64,000 nucleotides of DNA from Sacculina carcini (lineage: Eukaryota > Arthropoda > Thecostraca > Sacculinidae), in NCBI GenBank assembly GCA_916048095.2, contig OU696587.1, forward strand, positions 3,566,079 through 3,630,078. The letters run 5' to 3'. This document shows positions 55,979 through 64,000 of this stretch, piece by piece. Numbering within the stretch: position 1 is the stretch's first letter; each line of letters opens with the position of its first letter. The notes under the pieces were generated by a model, which was given only the letters and a program-made list of their open reading frames with translations, was not told where the DNA came from and did not search any database. Both the position numbers and the translations under genes were made by a program.

Positions 55979-58256
55979 ATTTAGCGCAGTGGTTCTTAAC
56001 CTTGTTGGAGGTACTGAACCCCACAAGTTCCGTACATGCATTCATCGAACTCTTCGTAGTTTGAAAAATAGTGTTTTTTTTCTTCAAATCCAAAACATGT
56101 ATATAACTATATACTGTATTAGTGCACAAACTGTACCATGCATCATTTGCACACACAATCACTGTGTTCAAGGAACAAAACGAACAAAACATCAATTTCA
56201 CACAAAAACAAAATGAATACTTACTGCAAATCATCTGTGAATTTTGCTCTTGCCTCTCAGACAATTTCAGAAATGCGTGGCTTCACCTTGGCAAGTGTCA
56301 CTCTCATATCATTTTCGCAACAAATTCTGTTCCTTTTCTTTGTTTTTATGTCTACCATCATCGAAAAGGACTGCTCACAAAGATATGTTGTAACAAATGG
56401 TATGAGTATCTCGAGGGCTTTCTTAGCAATGATAAATGTGCTGCGATTTGGTGACACCAAAACGTTGACAGCGTTGTTCTGAAGAGTTGCTGTTGAACCT
56501 GGCTCTGCTGCAATTCAATGATTTCGTCCAGGTATTCATCATTGATATCTGCTGTCGCAACACTAAACGTGAACGGCTGTCTCACCCATGCTGGATATGA
56601 TTCTCTGGTGGGGAAGTATCCGTCGAAAGACTTTGCGAGCTCATCTAAGTGCATGACAATTGCTTGCTTCAGTTCCCCGGGTACAGAAATGTCTCCGATC
56701 TTATTCATAGTCATCCAGCAAGGGAAAGTTTGCAAAATTATCATTCTCCGTTCGTCGTGTCCATAACGGTAGCTTTTTTTGAAAAACTCTCAGATTTTCT
56801 TCCGCTTCGATGATGTTGACTCAACCGCCTTGCATAGAAGATATCGGCCATGTACGCCAAACTGAGAATGAACTCATAATTTTCGAAGTAATCTGCATGA
56901 CAATGTTGGTGTTCTCGCAAAAGCATGGCTAATTCCACACGCATGGCAAAAACACGATTCAGCACCTTCCCCGGGATAACCAGCGAACGTTTGAATGGTG
57001 GAGAAGTACTTCGAATTCAGAGCCCATTTCATTACACAGCTCTCTGAAGATGCGGTGCTTCAGAGACTTGCGGTACTATTTTGCACGTAGTTCACACATT
57101 CCACTACAATTTTTAATTCTGCGAGTTTTGGAGGCAAGGTTTTTGTTGCCAATGCATGTCTGTGCAGAACACTGCGTAACAATGATGTGTGGTGCACCGG
57201 CTCTCAGTAGCAAACATAAACCAGATTTTTGTCCCAGCATGACTGGAGCTCCGTCCGAACAAACTGCAGTAACCATATCCCACGAAAGATAGTTGTCTCT
57301 GAAAAAATCATCCGCAAGTTTCTTCACGTCGGCTGCTTTAGTTGTTGTTGTGATAGGCCTACAAAATAAAGTCTTCCTTTATCATGTCGTCTTTCACATA
57401 GCGCACAAACACAGCAAGCTGGCTTAGACTGGAAACATAGGTGGTCTCGTCGAGTTGGAGGCTGAATTTTGCTGGGCTTGAAATCAGATCTGCAACTACT
57501 TGAGCTAAGATGTCATTGCTCATGTCATCTATTCTGCTGCTGATGGTGTCATTTGAAAGAGGAATTTGGGACAACATATATTTAGCAGCTTTTCCCAGCA
57601 TGACATTCGCCATCTTCAAAGTAGCTGGTTTTACTAAAGTTTCACCAATGGTGTGTGTTTGCCCTGCTTTGCAATCAGGTACGCAACTTCGTATGATGCT
57701 GTTAAGACCGGTTTGTCGATGGGTTGAAAGCAGAAAGTAGACAGAGTAGCCTTTTCATCAAATCTGGCTATCTTCACCTTGAATTCAGCAAGCGTTGTGT
57801 TCTTGTATTTCCCATCTCCATGCAGCTTTAGGAAGTGTTCCCTTAGTTTTGCCGTTGCCAGACTAGAATTGCTTAACTTGGCATTGCAAATTATGCACTG
57901 AGGACGCTGACTCCCATCACGTTCCGTTATACATGTGAATCCATACTGTACGTATTCGTCCGACGGCTTCCATTTTTTGCTCGACATAGTTAGTATCAAG
58001 GGTTTGAAGTATTAAAAGGGAAATCACAAATCACGTACGATCACGACAGTCACAAGTCGACTACTGAGTGGATCGAGTTGCCCGCAGCACATATATCAAG
58101 GCCAAGCGATGTGGCGTGATCAGCTGCAGCCAATGATGACCAAGCAGAGCGTGACGTCAGGAATCATACGAGTGGGGTGAACCAAACCTCTGGGAACCAA
58201 ACTCACCGAACCCCTGGGGTTCGATCGAACCCAGGTTAAGAACCACTGATTTAGCG
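55979..58256 (-). mobile_element. Near-complete hAT transposon (BED finger type) with perfect TIR and 8-bp target duplication
   Basis: Element 55987-58248 (2,262 bp). Its ends are CAGTGGTTCTTAACCTTG and, in reverse complement, CAGTGGTTCTTAACCTGGG. Both flanks are ATTTAGCG (55979-55986 and 58249-58256). The minus strand encodes a transposase in successive frames. It inserted just after the 3' terminal repeat of the gypsy element, so it is the younger insertion. Its termini match the two small MITEs at 47521 and 60003. Confidence 0.93.
56257..57999 (-). pseudogene. hAT transposase (ZBED5/FAM200-like), broken by frameshifts
   Basis: Order on the minus strand: BED-type zinc finger (FTCITERDGSQRPQCIICNA, LREHFLKLHG), LIAKQGKHTPLVKL, KMANVMLGKAAKYMLSQIPL, RIDDMSNDILAQVV, FSLQLDETTYVSSLSQLAVF (first catalytic Asp region), VTAVCSDGAPVMLGQKSG (second), HADYFENYEFILSLAYMADI, and a C-terminal hAT dimerisation segment (ALEILIPFVTTYLCEQSFSM). 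Frames change near 57625, 57345, 57070, 56970 and 56745-56460, so no full protein is made. About 600 residues are represented, close to the family length. Confidence 0.88.
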
Positions 58257-58657
58257 GAAAAGCACACGAATCTTTTTGCATTATCAAACCACTGCTGTTG
58301 CTGCACTACAAACAAGCATGCCGCATACATAAATACATAGAAAAACCGCCCGGCAGAGAAACAAATTAGCATACCTCACAAATACTCCAGAAAAAATCGT
58401 GTTACAATGACAAATCGGAGCGCACGCAAAACAAAACAAACGCAGACGGCAGATAGCACCTGGGGTCACAATTGTCTAACAAACAATTGAAATCGGCGAC
58501 CACAGAAGCACATGCAATGCGTTATCTATAGAACAGAGCAAACACAAATATCCATTCTCTTTCAACAGGATATAACGTGTGTTAGTTTGTTTGTGTGTGT
58601 GTGTTTCTGCACCCGGTTGACCTTCACTTGCGACGCTTGACGTTCAGCACTCAGTGA

Positions 58658-58694
<37 letters not shown>

Positions 58695-60000
58695 ACGTGT
58701 GTACGTGTGTGCGTGTGTACACATCGCACATCCGCAAGCAAAACACACATGATGGGCAGCGTCAACGCTCACACCGCAGACTGATACACAAACAATTAAC
58801 AAGCTAACACCGTGCAAACACAAGCACAAATATTCAGCCATGGAAACAGCGAAGAAAAGCACACACAAGAACAAAGCACGAGGAGCAAATAGATAAAATA
58901 CACAGAACATGGAAGCTAGTAATAAACGCACAATGTTGCGTGAACGATTGCTGTCAATGATCACACGGTTTGTGCCGATACAAAGAAAACAAGTGAAACA
59001 AGTGAAGTTTGGAAGGTCGCTGTCGTCTCACAGTCGCCACACTCCCGAGCTACTGGAACGGCTATCAAGGCCAGTCACTTACAGCCAGAAACATGTCGTG
59101 AGTTAGCTCGCACATGCTGAGACACCCCTGTACAGACTGTGCGTTGACCTGCGAATTTCATGTGTATGTTGATTGTGTGAATATGTATGCGTGTGTGTTT
59201 ACTGCGTTTACGTGTGTTGCGTGCACGTGTGGCGCATGGATTGCGTGTGAATGTGAAAAAACTGATAATTGTACCAATTTAGTGAGTGAGTCTGTGTCGT
59301 GTCGTGTCATACGACTGAGCAAATGTTTGGCTAGGCATTACACAGTATCGTACTTTGTTAGTCTCTTCCGTCGTTCGTTCTTGATATCCAAACACAACAC
59401 AAATTCAGCAGTTGGAAACTGACTCGGATTCGTTCACCTACACACGTTGCTTGCCGGAGATATCCGTCCAAGAGGCAACGTGGTGGATAGTACCAGTCTC
59501 AACGGGTGGGAGTATTGGTTGGAACGAGCTCGTGATCAGCGGAACTACCGGTCAACAAAGAACAACTGTTGCAAGATACTTCAAGTAGGCATTTGATCCA
59601 ATTCCATCTAATCAAATCAAGGCAGACACGTTTTTATACAACAAAACTGTTCCATCGGTATATGTATTGGCAACAAGGGAGAATTCTAGCCGTGTCATGC
59701 ACTGGATTTTGATCTACACCTGCGCTTTTAGCTCAAACTTGAAACTTCTCATCAGTCGCATTACTTTCCAATCAGGCTTTCTCGCAAATAACCAATTCCT
59801 TTTACAGTCTCTCTGCCAGGTAAATCAACAAGTTTTCGCCCTTTAAATGCGACCAACGATTGTCAGTACGTCTATCAAGGACACTACAGCAGTATTCCAT
59901 CTGAACGGGCACGAAAGGCACATTTCCAGCCACAAAGCAAGAATTGCTTGCAGTGGACGCCCTACACCACATTTAGAACCGTTTCTCTATTGCCTAAGCC
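58257..60000. other. No host gene recognised; possible retroelement scraps
   Basis: A TG/CA run at 58660-58695. Between 59450 and 59990 several short open stretches look vaguely retroelement-like but cannot be assigned. Nothing else is supportable. Confidence 0.4.
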
Positions 60001-60002
60001 AG

Positions 60003-60233
60003 TGGTCCTTTAACTGTGGGAAACTCCCCACTGGTGTGGAATGGAAGAGTTGCCAAGTTGGAAGCTAAAGGTCGGAAAGAAGGACAAATGTTTGTTTTTG
60101 TTTCTAATGACCTTTTGACATTAACTTTAATGTAACAACTGAATTTATTGAATTTATCAGCGCAGTTGTGTAAAATGAAGAGATGGATCAATAAGAAATG
60201 GGGAATTAGAGAAATGGTCAACAAACACTGGCC
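60003..60233. mobile_element. hAT-type MITE, copy 2
   Basis: Collinear with 47521-47768 (GGAATGGAAGAGTTGCCAAG, GCTAAAGGTCGGAAAGA, TCTAATGACCTTTTGAC, TTTATCAGCGCAGTTGTG, GGGGAATTAGAGAAA). Its ends CAGTGGTCCTTTAACTGTGG and GGTCAACAAACACTGG are more eroded than in copy 1. Confidence 0.75.
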
Positions 60234-60599
60234 CAAACTATTGGACTAGATTAGGTTTCAAAGCTATTAATTACTGAGCCAGGCGTACGATGTTGTCCTA
60301 CCAGTCAAACGATCGTGCTATTCCATGATCACTCTGCTCACGGAAGACATGAGCGCTGACAGCGGGAAGTAGTTCTCGAATAATTTTACGTGCAAAAAAT
60401 TTACTAAGAACCTTAATAGAATAGGATAGGGGGCATATGCTGAAACTACTGTTCTGCATACTTCCAACCATAAAGACTGGACTTCTGCACATTTTCAGTT
60501 TTACGTGTATAGAAGAGCTGACAATTAGTAGCGGTATCTCTCATTTAATTAGTCTTTGGGCGAAAGATATAATCAAACAGCTCCTTTTCATTGAGCGAA

Positions 60600-60840
60600 G
60601 TCTATAATCCAACATCCCCTGTCCACCCGCCAGTAAATGATGGTATGTCAGTCATGTGTTGTGTCATGTATTCTGGGGAGATGGCCCTCTCTAATACGTC
60701 TTCTGCCCATGTGGCGCCATAGCATGGAGGGGGTTTGTACTGCGGTGGCAGCGAGCTGCACGGGACACACTTGTGTTCATAAACTTCGGCTTCATCCCGT
60801 GTAGCAGCTGTCACTTAGGCCTTTTAACCCTTTTTCTCTA
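60600..60840 (+). mobile_element. tRNA-headed SINE with conserved core hairpin, copy 2 (head missing)
   Basis: Plus-strand counterpart of 14968-15275: TCATGTATTCTGGGGAGATG, GCCCTCTCTAATACGTCTTC, GGTGGCAGCGAGCTGCACGG, GTGTTCATAAACTTCGGCTT, CCCGTGTAGCAGCTGTCACT. The tRNA-like head is not recognisable here, so this copy is 5'-truncated. Confidence 0.8.
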
Positions 60841-60849
60841 TTATCATCC

Positions 60850-62550
60850 CACTTTAGCATCACCTAACATCTTCTGTGTACTTCTCACGCCAAACACTGG
60901 TGTTCATATGAAATTTTCTAGTCACTGAAAATGGTTTCGCGGGTGCTACACGCCTCACGTTATTCACACAGTTCAAAGCATTTCCTCACTTATAACGTGC
61001 TCTTTCAATCGCTTGGTTCACTCACATTATACAAGGTCACATGGATGCCGTGGTTAGATATGAACTCGTCAAACCGCTGTGTCAGGCAGGTTATTTAACC
61101 ACAATAGTGGCTACAACACATACACACACACACACACACATCTGAAAAACATTTGGTGGTACAGCTGTAAACTCCTGCATACACACGAGTGCATGTTCAC
61201 GCAAACACACATACATACACTGATTGAGTGTAAGAATGATTGACGTGAAAGCCTCTGCTAAACGACAAAACACGTGGCACCTCACTCACACACACACAAA
61301 CGCCTAGAACACTAGACAAATAAATGACAAACTTGCTGACAATTGTCGCCAACCACTCAGGAGTGACATTCTTCACGCTGATGATTTCGTAAAAGAAAAC
61401 TTCAATTTACCCGTTCTGAGTAATCCTCAGTTAACATCATATGATATATATGATATAGCAACAATATAATCAGCAACAATGCCAGAACAATTTTGCCAAA
61501 GATTTTCTTCGCACGTTCATCTGATGGTGCGTATACTCTGTGAGAGTATAATATACCTTATCACCTTGACATGACATAAACACGGACATGAAAATCACAT
61601 AGCATGGCTGTGAACACGAATACGATAACTAGCAAAAATATTTTCACATCATATGAATAGAAGCATAATTGCTTGTTGGACTATTGTGTCTGAGTTTGCA
61701 TAGCTTTGCGCTAAAACCCAATGTGTGTGCATGTGTAAGTGCGTGTGTATGTGTGTATGTACAAGACCAAGAAAGCGTAAACAAAAGTTGTTCACCGCGA
61801 TACCAACAGGATCCAGAATCATCTCAGCGTAAATAAAGAACACCCATGCATGAATTGGGCGCCACACTAACTGGATCCAAAGCCAAGTGAAGATACTTGT
61901 GACGTAAAATTTAAAACGTGTAATCAAGTGTTTAGGAATGCTGATTCTAGTATGACCACTCGAGGAACTAGTGGAGGAGTAAGGGGGCCAAGATCCATTT
62001 AAAAATTGGAAACAAAAGAAAGAAGGGGATTGGCGATAGAGAAATAAAGTCTTCTATGAAAGCTATAAATCTGCATTATTTGTCTTCATTTTTGCCAATA
62101 GAAGCTTCATTTTTGTTCTACCCTCATTCTTAATCTACCTTCGATCACCACTGACAATGACAACTACACACTGCACCACCGAATGATGGAGCAATGTGAC
62201 CATGACAGCAACAACTCCATCACCACTGACCAGGACAGCAATGAAAGCTGGAGATCGAAACATATCTGTTCTCGACTGCAGAAAGGAGACACAAGGAGGT
62301 TTTATTTGCGAAGATTATAACCAACAGAGCCTGATCATGCGCGCATGCTTGGTAATAACACATCGTGGCGCATAAATTGACATCAAATAATTATTTGGTG
62401 TCTTCATACTAAGATCAGAGATTTTCCTTCCCAAACGTTCACTTGGAAACCAGCAGGATCCTTCCACAGTCAGTGACTTCACCCTTACACACCACCTTCG
62501 CGGTTGGTTCAACATAATGCCTGTACTCGGCAGGTCCCATTACACACTCA
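60850..62550. other. No gene recognised
   Basis: Short CA runs at 61118-61140. The frames seen on the minus strand here (for example 61649-61927) have no splice or family support. Confidence 0.5.
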
Positions 62551-62684
62551 ATTCCTGCTCCCCAATTGGCAAGCTACACACACACACGCACACACATTAG
62601 CACTCCATTGAACAGACAGACCAACATGGCTGACCTTTTGCAGCACCATACAGCGCGGCGACACGCACGAGCACACGTACACAC

Positions 62685-63796
62685 CAAACGGCTCGAGACA
62701 CCGGTCCAGCGTCTGCTTCAACTCGGCCGGCATCGACAATCCGGCAAAATGAACGCCGCCGTCAGACAACGCCGCTGCGGTCGGGTCGGCCGGATCTGAC
62801 GACACCACTGTGGAGCAGTGTTTATCGCGATCAGGAGGCATGACACACGCCACGCGGGCCGTCGCTCCTAGTGCCGCCAATGTTTGCGAGCGACGTGTAC
62901 GCGTGCCAAGTACACTAGAGCGCACCAGAGACACAAACAAACACTGGTCTGGTTTTCACAGGGACAGGCACGCGCGTGTGTGTACGTGCGTGTGCGTCAA
63001 CGAGAACACCTGTTGAGTGAGTGTCAACGTCACACAAGCATCAACACCACCGCCCTCACACACACACACACCCACACACAATCAATATCAGTCGGTGCGC
63101 TAACACACGCGCAAACACGTGAACGCACGTGAAACACCTTGATCAACGGCAAGACGTACTACCACCCGCCCACACAACGCACACGGCACAACCTGCCCCA
63201 ACGATTCAATGGCAACAGCAGCACATCTATCAGACACGGCGCAAGTAGAACCAATACGCACACACACCACAAGAATAGTGTATTCACGCACGAACCACCA
63301 CTACGACCAACCGACCTGGCCAACCACCAGTCGTCCACTGACAACAGCCCTCAACAAGTGTGTCGCACACACAGACACACACACACACACACATGCACCG
63401 CCTGGTCCAGTGCGGCGGATGTACGCACGCACGCACAGCGTGGGCGTAGCTGACCGTATGACGTCATCGTGCGCACGACCAATCAATGCCACTCTCCATG
63501 CGTGGGCACGCCGCGGGCGACGGGAGAAAGAGCGAGGACCAGTGCGCATTGACCTGACCGCCAGAGATTCAGGTAGCCGTTGACCATGTCACATACAGAC
63601 ACGCAAGCGCACGCGCACACATACACAAACACACGTACAGGTGTGATGGTGGTAAACTGCATAAGCAAAACACGCCTAAACCACGTGCGCGGCGAGCAAT
63701 GGGGCGTTGTGCAAGTAGTGACATAAAGGCTGCTCAATGCAGTGAAGACCCATCTTCTGCAAAACCACACTCACGTGCAGACTGTCGAAAATACCA
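62685..63796 (-). CDS. Exons of an unidentified gene (partial)
   Basis: Candidate minus-strand exons: 63775-63796 (22 bp, ending GIFDSLH), 63685-63756 (KMGLHCIEQPLCHYLHNAPL then LAAH), 63480-63553 (VNAHWSSLFLPSPAACPRM, end uncertain), and 62685-62914 (LGTRTRRSQTLAALG, RVACVMPPDRDKHCSTVVSS, ALSDGGVHFAGLSMPAELKQ, LDRCLEPFG). The first three have GT-AG borders compatible in phase; the fourth has phase-consistent ends but its link is not shown. The composition is GC-rich and protein-like, unlike the flanks. I do not recognise the family. The gene would continue off the right edge (5') and probably has further exons to the left. Confidence 0.4.
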
Positions 63797-64000
63797 CTAG
63801 AAAACAGCTGCTATTATGTTCGTGCAGTGTATCACTGTGACGTACCACGTGAGTCCGGTCATGATCGCCAACGCTCTGCATACCCAATATTTTACAAGTT
63901 CAAAAATTCAACAAGTTAAAACAACTGAGGTGCTTGGGTTTCAAGCGGATTATCTCGCAAAACCTTTACCAAATGTGACTAGGCGAGTATTTGCAGAGCA

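Noticed and set aside
59600..59990. Possible second gypsy-type polymerase remnant
   Set aside because: Scattered short frames look suggestive but no catalytic motif could be found.
61649..61927. Minus-strand frame as an exon of the unidentified right-edge gene
   Set aside because: No phase-compatible splice sites and AT-rich composition unlike the GC-rich exons.

Overview
The window is a piece of an intron-rich invertebrate nuclear genome. It is saturated with (CA)n/(TG)n microsatellites, minisatellites and decaying transposons. There are no bacterial features: coding exons are short, have GT-AG borders and join in phase into animal-specific proteins. I cannot fix the phylum. The gene set (calpain, anoctamin, LARP4, IST1, FRA10AC1) and a C4 zinc finger of the nematode-like CRACxAFF type only say bilaterian invertebrate.

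Layout. 15-7136 (+): a calpain whose splice-reconstructed protein has serine at all three catalytic triad positions. 8059-20540 (-): a complete 13-exon anoctamin-10/TMEM16K-like gene, tail to tail with the calpain, its introns holding at least five non-LTR retrotransposon fragments. 20541-23080: gene-poor, one tRNA-derived SINE. 23081-26284 (-): a nearly full-length non-LTR retrotransposon encoding an N-terminal nuclear-receptor-type C4 DNA-binding domain, a PHD finger, a reverse transcriptase, a CCHC knuckle and a PD-(D/E)XK endonuclease. 27273-28208 (-): IST1 (ESCRT-III). 28996-29877 (+): FRA10AC1. These two are single-exon and divergent. 32048-41502 (-): 12 exons of a LARP4-like mRNA-binding protein with PAM2, La motif and RRM; its 5' end was not found. 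43470-62550: a transposon graveyard with a piggyBac-like palindrome cluster, hAT-like elements with 8-bp target duplications, an RT-RNase H fragment between 55-bp direct repeats, a Ty3/gypsy element carrying a nested Tc1/mariner, a 2.26-kb hAT and SINEs. 62685-63796 (-): exons of an unidentified gene.

The host genes do not form a pathway. They cover proteolysis-like signalling or scaffolding, lipid scrambling or ion transport, ESCRT membrane scission, a splicing-associated nuclear factor and mRNA stability or translation. Two system-level signals stand out. Almost every 3' splice site carries a TG-repeat tract where a pyrimidine tract would be expected. Most retrotransposon 3' ends share a small hairpin that abuts a CA/TG microsatellite. 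The strongest candidate for an undescribed system is the retrotransposon that appears to have captured a nuclear-receptor DNA-binding domain.
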